Assembly (NCBI GenBank): GCA_027068085.1
Contig: JAMOUQ010000045.1
Span: forward strand, 27,631 to 91,630
Direction: 5' to 3'
Length of the DNA stretch: 64,000 bases
Source: Desulfobacteraceae bacterium
GTDB taxonomy: Bacteria > Desulfobacterota > Desulfobacteria > Desulfobacterales > Desulfosarcinaceae
The notes below the pieces were generated by a model that worked only from the letters and a program-made list of their open reading frames with translations, made no database searches and was not told the DNA's origin. Below are positions 16,921 through 25,708 of this stretch, one piece after another (position 1 is the first letter of the stretch; every line of letters begins with the position of its first letter). The translations under genes and the position numbers were made by a program.

Positions 16921-17550
16921 TCATTGCTGCCGGGCGACGGATGCATCCGGAGAAAGCCGTGGCTCGCATACCATGGCCTGGTCTTTGTCTCTTTTGTGTA
17001 CGCGGCCCACAAGCCATATTGCCGAATATACGGTCACCAGGCATACCAGAAACCAGAAGATGCCACCTATGGCCACCGGGGTTTCATGACCGAAGTCAAG
17101 TATGAACACGGCCGGTTTGCCAAACATGGCCTGTAATCTTTCCGGGCGGTAGGCTTCATTGACATAGGCCAGCATGGAAAAGACAGGCAGGTAACGGGTC
17201 AAAAGGCTGATAAGCAACCCTTCGAAAAACAGGTCGTAGTAGGCCTTGTTGAGATGGGCCTGGTCAATGTTCTTGGCAAGCAGGCGGCCTTTTTCACCGC
17301 TGTCTTCTGCAAGGGCGGCCTGGCGCATATTATACCAGTGCTCGAAGCGGCGTTGCAGCTGCCGATAGCGCTTCGGACGATAGAGCCGGCCGAAAATTTT
17401 GGTGAGGCCGGCGGTGATTGCAGCCAAAAGGGCGATGGCCCATGCCGGGCCGATCCTGTTGACCGGGTCAATGGCCAGATCGATTCCCTGCCGCAAAAAT
17501 TGCACCGCGGTTACAATGTAAAGCCATATCTGGTCCATTAAAGCATCCAT
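16921..17550 (-). CDS. Oxa1/EMC3 (DUF106)-like membrane protein, hypothetical
   Basis: Membrane protein of 209 residues, not firmly recognised. Transmembrane segments are at about residues 8-25 and 33-52 (AWAIALLAAITAGLTKI), then near 110-130 (LLISLLTRYLPVFSMLAYV) and 160-185 (GGIFWFLVCLVTVYSAIWLV). Between them is a charged helical hairpin (RPKRYRQLQRRFEHWYN). A helical, basic cytoplasmic hairpin after the first helices is characteristic of the Oxa1/YidC/EMC3 superfamily of membrane insertases, which is why I suggest it; no signature residue proves it. It stands alone between the kinase operon and the TauE operon, on the same strand. Confidence 0.6.
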   Translation of the reverse strand: MDALMDQIWLYIVTAVQFLRQGIDLAIDPVNRIGPAWAIALLAAITAGLTKIFGRLYRPKRYRQLQRRFEHWYNMRQAALAEDSGEKGRLLAKNIDQAHLNKAYYDLFFEGLLISLLTRYLPVFSMLAYVNEAYRPERLQAMFGKPAVFILDFGHETPVAIGGIFWFLVCLVTVYSAIWLVGRVHKRDKDQAMVCEPRLSPDASVARQQ

Positions 17551-17672
17551 TTGATTCCGACCCCGGCATACAGCAGAACCGGAGGATACTCCGGCACACC
17601 GTGAAACGAAACCTTAGCTGCAGTCATTATGCCCTATTTCTGGAGATATTCAAATCCAAAAAACAGACGCTG

Positions 17673-17702
17673 GACCGGCCCGGCTCTATACCCGGGCCGG
17701 TC
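17673..17702 (-). terminator. Rho-independent-like terminator of the tauE operon
   Basis: An 11-bp GC-rich stem, GACCGGCCCGG (17673-17683) with CCGGGCCGGTC (17692-17702), lies 43 bp beyond the exporter stop. On the minus strand a run of six T residues (forward A-run at about 17658-17663) follows roughly 10 nt after the stem, further away than usual. Confidence 0.55.
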
Positions 17703-17744
17703 TGCGCGCCCGTCCCATCTGAATCTAAGATCCGAAAAAAGGAC

Positions 17745-19451
17745 TTAGATCCAAATCTCGATCTTGAAGAACCTGAAGAACAGGAAGAACAGGGTTACGG
17801 CCAGAATTATCTTCAGGGCCTTCTCACTGAACAGCTTCTGAACCCGGCTTCCCAGGGTTCCGCCGACAAACCCGCCGATGATGATGGCAATGGTCAGCCA
17901 CAGATCAGGCAGATACCCGTTTAAGAGATAACCGAGAAACGCACCGATGGACGAAAAGCAGGTACCGATAAGCGAAATCGGTACCGCAACGTACATCGGC
18001 AGAGCTCCCAGGGTGGTCATGGCCGGCACCAGCAGGAAACCACCGCCGATACCGAAACTGCGCGAAACCACGCCGATGAACAAACCGACGATACCGAAAA
18101 GCAGGGGGTTGATGGTGAACTCTTCGCCCCAGAACTTGAAGCGGTAATCGGTCAGGCCGGTCTTGACCGGTTCTATCCGGCCCATCTCCACCGAAGTTCC
18201 CTCGGCCTTGGCCTTGGCCACCGCCTCGTTGAACTTTTTGACCATCGCCTTGATGTTCTTACGTTTTTCCATCACCTTGGGTGACAGTTCATACAGGGTC
18301 CGGATACCCATCAGAACCACCAGGATGGCGAGCCACTCCTTATAGGTCTTCATGGGCAGATACTGGGTGGCATACTTGCCCAGCCAGATCGATCCGAGGA
18401 AAATACCAACCCCGAAGGAGATACCGACCGGCCAGGCGACCCGCCTTTCGACCACGGCGTAACGGTAGAAAGACCCAAGGGGTGAAAAGAGGGTCAGGGC
18501 CATGTTGGAGGGCCGCAAGACGTTGGCGGCATTGATGCCGACAGGACCCGCGGTCTGGACAACCATTACCTGGAAAGCAGCCATCAGCATGCCGCCGGCG
18601 GCTCCGATCATGGAGAAATAGGTGCCCACCAGGATAGCCCCGATGATGATCCAGATGGGGTTCATGTAGCGGCCGCCACGTTTCAGCCAGAATCCGTTGG
18701 CCGCCAGATTGTAGGTCCCTATCTTTTCACCGTTGACCAGTACGTTGAACTTGGTGTCCGGGGGCGTATGCCGGTAAGTCTTGAAACTCACCTTGAACTT
18801 GCCGGTGTCTTTGTCCAGCGAAATGCTCGTCCCCTTGTCCCAGTAATTCTGGCTGGTGGCATAATCGGTCAGAACGCTGCGGGCGAAAATGACCACCTTG
18901 CCGACTTTTGTCTTTTCCTTGGTTATGGTGTTGATGCCATAACTGCTTTCGTGGGCGAAGCGGAAAAAGTTCCACTGATCGACCGTCTTGATGGGGCCAA
19001 GCACGGATTTGGCCGCATCGTCCAGCTGATCGAATTTTGCCAGCTTGAACATCGTGGTCTTGTAAAGCCCGCGTTTTCCGCCCTGAGTGAAGAAAGAGGG
19101 GCCACCAAAACGTTTTTCCTTAACTTTACCGAATTTTTCAGGTGTGTTGGTCAGTATGTAATAAAGGGTGGGGATGCTGGTGTCGGCGGTGAAACCCCTC
19201 TTCTTGGCTTCCTTTTTTAAACGCTTGGTTTCATGAACTCCCTTTGTATCCTTGGGTGCAAACATTGTCTGGGAAGCAATGGTGACAAACAGGTCTTGTC
19301 CCGGCTCAATGGTGCCTTCTACGGTTATGGTGTCTCCGGCTTTGAAGTTACTACCGGGCAGATCAGCCTGAACTCCGGCGAAAACAGCCATGGGAAACAC
19401 CAGGCACAACAGCAAGGTCAGTGCACCGGCCAGGTGTAAACCTTTCTTCAT
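17745..19451 (-). CDS. TauE/SafE family anion exporter with a large N-terminal extracytoplasmic domain
   Basis: Membrane permease of the sulfite/organosulfonate exporter family, 568 residues. The start at 19451 gives a signal peptide (MKKGLHLAGALTLLLC...FPMAVFA). About 230 residues of periplasmic beta-rich domain follow (GTIEPGQDLFVTIASQ, KFNVLVNGEKIGTYNL). The C-terminal half carries the two TauE repeats with at least eight helices, beginning with IWIIIGAILVGTYFSMIGAAGG and repeated in FGIVGLFIGVVSRSFGIGGG, the glycine-rich signature of the family. Ordinary TauE proteins are ~250 residues, so the long N-terminus is an addition seen in some sulfur-metabolising bacteria. In a sulfate reducer, export of sulfite or another sulfur anion is plausible but unproven. 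A small membrane protein gene precedes it. Confidence 0.82.
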   Translation of the reverse strand: MKKGLHLAGALTLLLCLVFPMAVFAGVQADLPGSNFKAGDTITVEGTIEPGQDLFVTIASQTMFAPKDTKGVHETKRLKKEAKKRGFTADTSIPTLYYILTNTPEKFGKVKEKRFGGPSFFTQGGKRGLYKTTMFKLAKFDQLDDAAKSVLGPIKTVDQWNFFRFAHESSYGINTITKEKTKVGKVVIFARSVLTDYATSQNYWDKGTSISLDKDTGKFKVSFKTYRHTPPDTKFNVLVNGEKIGTYNLAANGFWLKRGGRYMNPIWIIIGAILVGTYFSMIGAAGGMLMAAFQVMVVQTAGPVGINAANVLRPSNMALTLFSPLGSFYRYAVVERRVAWPVGISFGVGIFLGSIWLGKYATQYLPMKTYKEWLAILVVLMGIRTLYELSPKVMEKRKNIKAMVKKFNEAVAKAKAEGTSVEMGRIEPVKTGLTDYRFKFWGEEFTINPLLFGIVGLFIGVVSRSFGIGGGFLLVPAMTTLGALPMYVAVPISLIGTCFSSIGAFLGYLLNGYLPDLWLTIAIIIGGFVGGTLGSRVQKLFSEKALKIILAVTLFFLFFRFFKIEIWI

Positions 19452-19558
19452 AAATAACCTCCTTTTGTCCTCTAAAGTTGAGCGCAAATACAGCCGCACC
19501 CTGCGGCTTAAGGCCCCGGATTAAATGAAATCAAATTAAAACCGGCCTGCAGATGCCG

Positions 19559-19960
19559 TCAGCGCAAAGCCTTGGCCTTCAAGGCCAGCTTTCCTCCCAG
19601 CCACCCGGCCATTGGTCCCAGGCATACGAACAGCAAGCCGTCCGCCGGACCGATGACCAGCCAGCCCAGATATGCGAATCCTATGGCAATCAGGGTAACA
19701 ACGACCGCCACAGCAGTGGCACTCCCCGCAAACACGGCCATGGCCATCGGGGATTTCAGCAGGCTTTCGTTTTTATCCACCAGCATGAAACCGGCCATGG
19801 CGCAATTGAACACCAGGAAGACCGGTATCAGCTTGTAAGTCAGATTCATGGAAAAAAGGCCGGCCGAAAAAAGGACCAGGATCAGGCTGCCCGCCCATCC
19901 CGAAGCAATGCTGGCCGTAAAAGGCTTGATCACTCTCATTTGCGATACTGCCTCTATCAT
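19559..19960 (-). CDS. Small four-helix membrane protein upstream of the TauE exporter
   Basis: Protein of 133 residues, function not recognised. Four hydrophobic segments (about 20-38, 45-60, 70-95 and 98-125, e.g. LILVLFSAGLFSMNL and GLLFVCLGPMAGWLGG) make it almost wholly membrane embedded, with a basic C-terminus (KLALKAKALR). It lies 107 bp upstream of the exporter gene in the same direction, so the two are probably cotranscribed and it may be a partner or accessory subunit. Confidence 0.6.
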   Translation of the reverse strand: MIEAVSQMRVIKPFTASIASGWAGSLILVLFSAGLFSMNLTYKLIPVFLVFNCAMAGFMLVDKNESLLKSPMAMAVFAGSATAVAVVVTLIAIGFAYLGWLVIGPADGLLFVCLGPMAGWLGGKLALKAKALR

Positions 19961-20595
19961 GGGGTGTTCTCCAAACTATCAGCGCCCTGGCATCAGGGAT
20001 ACCTTCATCTTTTTTTGAAAACGCATGGCAATAAGGGAGCAAGTCACATGCCATCTTTTCCGAAAGCCCCGATTCGTCCGCCCCGGGCGGCACCAATAAC
20101 AACAGATCATCTTTTGATATCAGGTTGTTACAACCAACGGAAAGATATCCTTTTTACCCTTCAACCACCCGGAAGAAATGAACCGGACTCGGTTAAAATT
20201 TGCAAAAATTTTATTGCACAAATCATCTATTGTGATAATTTAATATATTATTTCAATTCAATAGAGCGGTGCAATATATAAATGACCGTGCAATAATTAT
20301 CTTGCATATCGTTTTCAATATCTGCCTTCGCCCGAAAAGCACGATCACGTTCGCGACGACGATAACAGCTTGTTAATTATATACATCCCACTTAAAAAAT
20401 CTGTGCCGCCGGGTGCGCCGGCCGGCTGGATTCGGATGGTATACATATTGCTATACAAACTTGAAGTTTGCAGGACCCGGACCAGAAACGACCTTGAATG
20501 CATTGCCTCTCCAGGCGGCAATGATCAGCGGGTACTGCCTCGCTTTATTTTATAGACACCAATTATTTTTGGAGAAACTCTTGGAGGATATCGTT
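19961..20595 (+). promoter_or_regulatory. Divergent regulatory region upstream of the Mo-oxidoreductase operon
   Basis: This 635-bp gene-free stretch has a pronounced AT-rich core at about 20195-20310. It holds GTGCAATA twice in direct orientation (20269-20276 and 20288-20296, the latter extended to GTGCAATAA), 19 bp apart, and once inverted as TTATTGCAC (20211-20219). Nearer the gene is a perfect 7-1-7 palindrome CAAACTT-G-AAGTTTG (20456-20470) and an inverted repeat GTATA...TATAC (20439-20456). These look like operator sites for the plus-strand operon. A clear -35/-10 pair could not be chosen. Confidence 0.45.
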
Positions 20596-22680
20596 ATGAA
20601 GGAGGAGGTCTTCAGTCTGTGTTTCATGTGTTCGGTCCGTTGCCCGATAAAGGTTACCGTCGAAAATGGTCAGGTAAAATGGATCGAGGGCAACTCCAAA
20701 GTCAGCGGAATGGGCAAAAGCCTGTGTCCCCGGGGTGCCGCCGGCACATCCTTGCTCTACGACTCCCAGAGAGTCCAGTCACCCATGATCCGGGTGGGCG
20801 AACGCGGATCGGGCAACTGGCGCAAGGCTTCCTGGGACGAAGCGCTCGACTATGTCAGCAGCAAGCTCAAGGATATCATCGACAATTACGGCGGCCACTC
20901 GGTGGTACTGGGCGAACGGACCCAGCTTGCAACCCACGTCAGCAAGACTTTCCTCAAGGCAATCGGTTCTCCCAACCATTTTACCCACGACGCCTTGTGC
21001 AAGGGATCGGTCAACACCGCCTGCCGCACCCTGTTCGGCTACACCGATGCCCAGCTGGGAATCCAATACGGCAAAATCAAACATATCGTCCTTTACGGCC
21101 GCAACATTTTCGAAGCCATAGCCGTCAAGGAAGTCAAGGGCCTGATGAAAGCCCTGGAAAACGGCGCCAAACTGACATATATCGATCCCAGGGTTACCAT
21201 AACCGCCACCAAGGCTCACCGCTACTGGATGATCAGGCCGGGCACCGATCTGGCCCTGAATTACGCCCTGATCCATGTCATTTTGAAAGAACGGCTCTAC
21301 GATTCGGCCTACGTCAACCGCTGGGTGCTCGGCCTGCAGGAGCTCAATGACTTTGTCGAGCCTTACACCCCCCAGTGGGCCGAGAAAGAAACCGGAATTG
21401 CCGCCGACCAGATCATAGCCCTGGCCAGGGAGATCAGCGAAGACAAGCCTTCGGTCGTCTTCCATTTCGGTTACCGCGGCGCAAACCATGTCAATGAAAT
21501 CTACCTGCGCCGTTCTATCATGATTCTAAACAGCCTGATGGGCAGCGTGGAAGCCCCGGGAGGTTTCTTCATCAAGAAGGGTCCGGGAGAAGTCGGCGGC
21601 AAGCCTGCCCGCAAGCTGACCGAACAGGATTTCCCGGCCATCGAAGTGCCCCGTTTCGACAAGGTCGGCACCCCGGACTATCCCCTGCCCGATCCCAATC
21701 ACGGCGCACCCCAGATACTGCCTTACGCCATCATGAACGAAGATCCTTACCCCATCAAGGCACTGTTCGCTTACCGTTTTGATCCCCTGATGTCGATTGC
21801 CGACACCAACACAACACGCAAGGCCTTGGAAAAATTAGACCTTATCGTGAGCATAGAGATAAATTACAGCGACATCGCCTGGTATTCCGACGTGATCCTG
21901 CCCGAATCCACCTATCTGGAAAGGACCGATTCCGTTCAGCAGGCAAACGGCCTCAAACCGCAGATGTTCCTGCGCCGCAAGGCAGTCGATCCGCGTTACG
22001 ATACCCGCGAAGGGGCGATAATTCTCAAGCAGATAGCCGAAAGGATCGGAACCGGAAAGTACTTTCCTTACAACGATATGGATGAACTTGTCCGCTGGCA
22101 GCTGGAAGGAACCGGTTTCACCATGGAAGACTTCGAGGAAAAGGGCTTCGTGGCCTACTGCAAGGACCAGATCTTCTGGGATCGCGAAGATGGAATCAAA
22201 TTCAAGACCCCTTCGGGAAAGATCGAGTTCAAATCATCCCTGCTGGAAGACGCCGGTTATCCGTCCTTTCCGCCTTATGAGCCGATACCGTCACCGGAAA
22301 AGGGTAAATTCCGCCTGGTCACCGGCCGCTGCGCCCTCCACACCCATGTGTCGACCCAGAACGTGGCCCTGCTCAATGAGCTGATGTCGGAAAACGCCCT
22401 CTGGATCAACTCCGAGGTGGCCAAGAAACTGGGCATCGAAAACAACTCCACCATCAAGGTCAGCTCGGAATGCGGCTCCGGCCTGGTAAAGGCTTTCGTC
22501 ACCGACCTGATCCATCCCGAATCGGTGTTCCTGATGCACGGTTTCGGGCACAAGGCCCAGCGCGCCCAGCGTTCCTACGGCAGGGGGCTGAGCGATGCCC
22601 TGCTGCAAAAGAACGTCTACGACAAGGTGGGCGGCAGCCCGGCTTTACACGACACCTTTGTAACCGTAGAACCGGCCTGA
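20596..22680 (+). CDS. Cytoplasmic molybdopterin-dependent (DMSO reductase family) oxidoreductase, catalytic subunit
   Basis: Mo- or W-bisPGD enzyme of 694 residues. The N-terminus carries a [4Fe-4S] motif (CFMCSVRC...LCPRG). The metal ligand position is Cys in HDALCKGSVNTACR. It is not followed by the His typical of formate dehydrogenase, which argues against that enzyme. The core (TYIDPRVTITATKAHRY, MMGSVEAPGG-like NSLMGSVEAPGGFF) and C-terminal dinucleotide-binding domain (RLVTGRCALHTHVSTQN) are complete. The ATG at 20596 follows GGAGG by 8 nt; an upstream in-frame extension lacks such a site. There is no Tat signal, so it should work in the cytoplasm. It is nearest to PsrA/PhsA-type enzymes, but linked flavin and HoxU-like genes point to an NAD(P)-coupled complex. 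The substrate is unknown. Confidence 0.85.
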   Translation: MKEEVFSLCFMCSVRCPIKVTVENGQVKWIEGNSKVSGMGKSLCPRGAAGTSLLYDSQRVQSPMIRVGERGSGNWRKASWDEALDYVSSKLKDIIDNYGGHSVVLGERTQLATHVSKTFLKAIGSPNHFTHDALCKGSVNTACRTLFGYTDAQLGIQYGKIKHIVLYGRNIFEAIAVKEVKGLMKALENGAKLTYIDPRVTITATKAHRYWMIRPGTDLALNYALIHVILKERLYDSAYVNRWVLGLQELNDFVEPYTPQWAEKETGIAADQIIALAREISEDKPSVVFHFGYRGANHVNEIYLRRSIMILNSLMGSVEAPGGFFIKKGPGEVGGKPARKLTEQDFPAIEVPRFDKVGTPDYPLPDPNHGAPQILPYAIMNEDPYPIKALFAYRFDPLMSIADTNTTRKALEKLDLIVSIEINYSDIAWYSDVILPESTYLERTDSVQQANGLKPQMFLRRKAVDPRYDTREGAIILKQIAERIGTGKYFPYNDMDELVRWQLEGTGFTMEDFEEKGFVAYCKDQIFWDREDGIKFKTPSGKIEFKSSLLEDAGYPSFPPYEPIPSPEKGKFRLVTGRCALHTHVSTQNVALLNELMSENALWINSEVAKKLGIENNSTIKVSSECGSGLVKAFVTDLIHPESVFLMHGFGHKAQRAQRSYGRGLSDALLQKNVYDKVGGSPALHDTFVTVEPA

Positions 22681-22734
22681 TGCAGGCCTTTGGCATATGA
22701 AAAGCAAACATCATCGTCATTGCGGAGGCGTTTC

Positions 22735-23250
22735 ATGAGTAAATACTACCTGTTCCAGGACACCAAGAAATGTATCGGCTGCCATGCCTGCGAGATCCAA
22801 TGCAAGGCCTACAAACAACTGCCGGTCGGACCCCGGCTGTGCCAGATAGTAGAGGTGGGACCCCGTTTCATCGGCGACCTTCCCCGGGCGGCCTATATCT
22901 TCATGCCCTGTTTCCACTGTGAAAATCCATGGTGCGTGGCGGCCTGCCCCACCGGTGCCATGCAGAGGCGTACCAAAGACGGCATAGTTTTCGTCGACCA
23001 GAGCCTGTGCGTAGGCTGCAAGACCTGTATCTCGGCCTGTCCCTGGGGTGCTCCCCAGTGGAACCCCGAAACCGGCAAAGTGGTTAAATGCGACTATTGC
23101 ATGGACCGGCTGGACCAGGGACTGGAGCCGGCCTGTGCCACGACCTGTACCACGGAATGTCTCAAGTTCGGTAAAGTCGAGGAAATGACCCAGATCCGCC
23201 GTCAGCGTCACGCCGAGGCGGTGGCTTCCCTGGAACACAGCGCATTCTAG
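22735..23250 (+). CDS. Four-cluster ferredoxin subunit (DmsB/PsrB/HycB family)
   Basis: Electron-transfer subunit of 171 residues with cysteine motifs for four [4Fe-4S] clusters: CIGCHACEIQC; CFHCENPWCVAACP; CVGCKTCISACP; and CDYCMDRL...CATTCTTEC. This set is typical of the B subunits of molybdopterin oxidoreductases. It lacks a signal peptide, which agrees with the cytoplasmic catalytic subunit encoded 54 bp upstream. The ATG at 22735 has a GGAGG at 22723-22727. It should carry electrons between the Mo centre and the flavoprotein encoded next. Confidence 0.9.
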   Translation: MSKYYLFQDTKKCIGCHACEIQCKAYKQLPVGPRLCQIVEVGPRFIGDLPRAAYIFMPCFHCENPWCVAACPTGAMQRRTKDGIVFVDQSLCVGCKTCISACPWGAPQWNPETGKVVKCDYCMDRLDQGLEPACATTCTTECLKFGKVEEMTQIRRQRHAEAVASLEHSAF

Positions 23251-23273
23251 CTTAGCTTCATTGAGGTGGCTTC

Positions 23274-25430
23274 ATGACCGAAACCCGTTGTCCGGTCAAC
23301 CGGATATTATCCGAAATTCGTTCCGCAATGGAAAGCGGAGCGCTGAATCATCCCCGGGTTCATCGTATCGCCGAACAGCTCGAAGAGCTGATCGACGATA
23401 TAGCCTGGGGCCGCGCCGGCAGCGACCACCTGCCAGCCATCGACGAATTGCTCCAGGAATGGCTGGGACTTGGTGAGGAGGCCTCCGGGGCCGCCCTGGC
23501 CAGGCAGCTTTCGGCAGGGATCAGCGCAAACCGCGAAGTCTTTGAAAGTCACGTCAAAACCCATAACTGCGCCACGGGTGACTGCGTCAAGCTGGCGCCG
23601 GCCCCCTGCCAGATGACATGCCCGGCCGGTATCGATGTGCCTACCTACCTGGCTCTGATCGGCCAGGGCAAAGACGCCGAAGCAGTGGCCGTCATCCGGC
23701 GTGACAACCCCCTGCCCTGGGTATGCGGCCTGGTCTGCACCCGGCCCTGCGAGTTCATGTGCGTCCGGGCGCGCATAGACACACCGATCGCCATCAAGTC
23801 CCTCAAGGCCTTTGCCGCTGAAAGGGCCATGTCGGTGGGCTCTTACGTCAACCCTCCCCAGGAGCCGCCCAAGGGACGCAAGGTATGCGTGATCGGTGCC
23901 GGTCCCGGGGGCCTGAGCGCGGCCTACTACCTGGCCCTGAAAGGTTACACCGTCCGCGTCATCGAGGCCCTGCCCATGGCGGGCGGAATGCTGATGGTCG
24001 GGATACCGCGTTATCGCCTGCCACGGGAAGTGATCGACCGCGAAGTGGCCCTCATAGAATCCCTGGGGGTCGAATTTCGCTACAACACCCGTTTCGGCAG
24101 CGATGTGACCCTTGATCAGCTCAGGAAAGAGGGCTTCGAAGCCTTCTTTTTCGCCATCGGCGCCCACAATGCCTACAAGCTCGGCATCCCCGGCGAAGAC
24201 GATTTCCCCCAGGTAATCGATGCAATCTCCCTGCTCAAACGGGTGGCCCTGGGAGAACGCCATAAACCGGGTGAGTCGGTCATCGTCATCGGCGGCGGCA
24301 ACGTGGCCATCGACGCGGCGCGGACATGCCTGCGTCTGGGCTGCCAATCGGTTACCATCGCCTACCGCCGGACGCGGGTGGAGATGCCGGCCGACGTGGA
24401 AGAAGTCGAGCAGGCCGAAGAAGAAGGTGTCCACTTCGCCTTCCTGACCATTCCCAAGCAGATAACAGGGAAGGACGGAAAGATTACCGGGCTGGAGTGC
24501 GTCCGGGCCCAGCTTATTCAAAAGCCGGGCAGCAAGCGCAAGTCTCCGGTCCCCATCCTGGGAGGCGAGTTCGTCATGCCGGCCGATACCATCGTGGCCG
24601 CCATCGGCCAGCGGGTGGACTACCAAGCCCTGGAACAGGTAGATGGGCTGGAATGGACCCGGCGCGACACCATCAAGGTCAACACCGCCACCATGGCGAC
24701 TTCCCGGGAGGGCATTTTCGCCGCCGGTGATGCCGTTACCGGTCCGGCCACCGTCATCGAAGCCATCGGCGGCGGAAAACGGGCCGCCCTGGCGATCGAC
24801 CGCTACCTGCAGGGTATCCCCCAGCCGGAACTACCGCCGGTGCCGGTGCGCCGCGGCCGGGTAGAATGGACAGAAGTGCCGGCCAGCACCAAGATGGTCT
24901 TGAAGCGGCCGGAAATGCCTCTGCTTACCATAGACCGCCGGCGCACCACCTTCCAGCAGGTGGAGCTGGGCTTTTCCGAAAACCAGGTGCGCGAAGAGGC
25001 ACGCCGCTGTCTGCGCTGCGACATCTGCCGCCGCTGCGGCAAATGCGTCGAGGTCTGCCGCGACCACATGGGAATCGATGCCCTCAAGCTGGGTTATATG
25101 GACTTTGAACATCCTTCCGAGACTGACTTCCGCCGGACCGAAGAAAAATGCATCGCCTGCGGCGCCTGTGCGGCCAACTGTCCAAACGATGCCATGCAGA
25201 TCATCGACCGGGGCGACGAAAGGATTCTTTCCCTGTGCGGTACCATACTGAACCGACAAAAGCTTGTCCTTTGCAGCAATTGTGGTAAAGTTATAGGACC
25301 CCAGCGGTACCTCGACTTTATCCGTAAACGTGTCGATGATATCGGCCGTCTGCCGGAGGGGCAGATGCTGTGCGAAGTGTGCGCGCGCAACCAAAGCGCC
25401 AAACTGCACACTGATTCCATGCCGGTATAG
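23274..25430 (+). CDS. FAD-dependent, glutamate-synthase-beta-like NAD(P) oxidoreductase with ferredoxin and zinc-ribbon domains
   Basis: Multidomain flavoprotein of 718 residues. A helical N-terminus (~80 residues) is followed by the Cys-rich iron-sulfur domain of GltD/NfnB proteins (CQMTCPAGIDVPTY, CGLVCTRPCEFMC). An FAD-binding Rossmann fold (GAGPGGLSAAYYLALKG, about 205) and a nucleotide-binding fold (VIGGGNVAIDAARTC, about 340) come next, then the second FAD motif (GIFAAGDAVTG). The C-terminus has two [4Fe-4S] motifs (CDICRRCGKCVEVC, CIACGACAANC) and a putative zinc ribbon (CSNCGK ... CEVCAR). NfnB and GltD relatives exchange electrons between NAD(P)H and iron-sulfur partners, so it most likely links the Mo oxidoreductase upstream to pyridine nucleotides. 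Bifurcation is possible but not shown. Confidence 0.85.
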   Translation: MTETRCPVNRILSEIRSAMESGALNHPRVHRIAEQLEELIDDIAWGRAGSDHLPAIDELLQEWLGLGEEASGAALARQLSAGISANREVFESHVKTHNCATGDCVKLAPAPCQMTCPAGIDVPTYLALIGQGKDAEAVAVIRRDNPLPWVCGLVCTRPCEFMCVRARIDTPIAIKSLKAFAAERAMSVGSYVNPPQEPPKGRKVCVIGAGPGGLSAAYYLALKGYTVRVIEALPMAGGMLMVGIPRYRLPREVIDREVALIESLGVEFRYNTRFGSDVTLDQLRKEGFEAFFFAIGAHNAYKLGIPGEDDFPQVIDAISLLKRVALGERHKPGESVIVIGGGNVAIDAARTCLRLGCQSVTIAYRRTRVEMPADVEEVEQAEEEGVHFAFLTIPKQITGKDGKITGLECVRAQLIQKPGSKRKSPVPILGGEFVMPADTIVAAIGQRVDYQALEQVDGLEWTRRDTIKVNTATMATSREGIFAAGDAVTGPATVIEAIGGGKRAALAIDRYLQGIPQPELPPVPVRRGRVEWTEVPASTKMVLKRPEMPLLTIDRRRTTFQQVELGFSENQVREEARRCLRCDICRRCGKCVEVCRDHMGIDALKLGYMDFEHPSETDFRRTEEKCIACGACAANCPNDAMQIIDRGDERILSLCGTILNRQKLVLCSNCGKVIGPQRYLDFIRKRVDDIGRLPEGQMLCEVCARNQSAKLHTDSMPV

Positions 25431-25458
25431 TGACACCTCAGCAAAAGGACAGGAGAAA

Positions 25459-25674
25459 ATGAACCGATTTCACAAGGGACAAAAGATCCAGATTTTCAAA
25501 TCCTCGTCCGACGAAAGCTGGGAGCCTTTCATGGACAGCTTTGTCGGCTTGTCCGGGGTGATCACCGACCCGGACACATCGATTAACGATCCTGATGCTC
25601 TGGTGGAAGTGAGCATCGAAGGCAAGGGGACCTATCGCTTGCCCCAGGATTGCATTCGCCCCCTGGACGAGTGA
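25459..25674 (+). CDS. Small SH3-like protein in the Mo-oxidoreductase operon
   Basis: Protein of 71 residues beginning MNRFHKGQKIQIF. The alternation of short beta strands (GLSGVITDPD, ALVEVSIEGKG, TYRLPQDCIRPL) resembles an SH3-like or KOW-type barrel; the family was not recognised. A good AGGAG signal lies 3-8 nt before the ATG at 25459. The frame is open upstream but that part overlaps the flavoprotein gene. It sits 28 bp after the flavoprotein and 34 bp before the CBS gene, so it is probably an assembly or regulatory accessory of the complex. Confidence 0.7.
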   Translation: MNRFHKGQKIQIFKSSSDESWEPFMDSFVGLSGVITDPDTSINDPDALVEVSIEGKGTYRLPQDCIRPLDE

Positions 25675-25708
25675 TCGGTCGCAAGGAAGCCGGGCAAAGG
25701 AAGTTTAA

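Noticed and set aside
16718..17044. Minus-strand frame ending ICRNPFVGDF between the kinase operon and the Oxa1-like gene
   Set aside because: It overlaps the end of the Oxa1-like gene, lacks a start signal, and its alternative start near 16857 has no ribosome-binding site.
20596..22680. Formate dehydrogenase assignment for the Mo-oxidoreductase
   Set aside because: The ligand motif is ALCKGS rather than the Sec/Cys-His motif of formate dehydrogenases, and there is no Sec codon or periplasmic signal.
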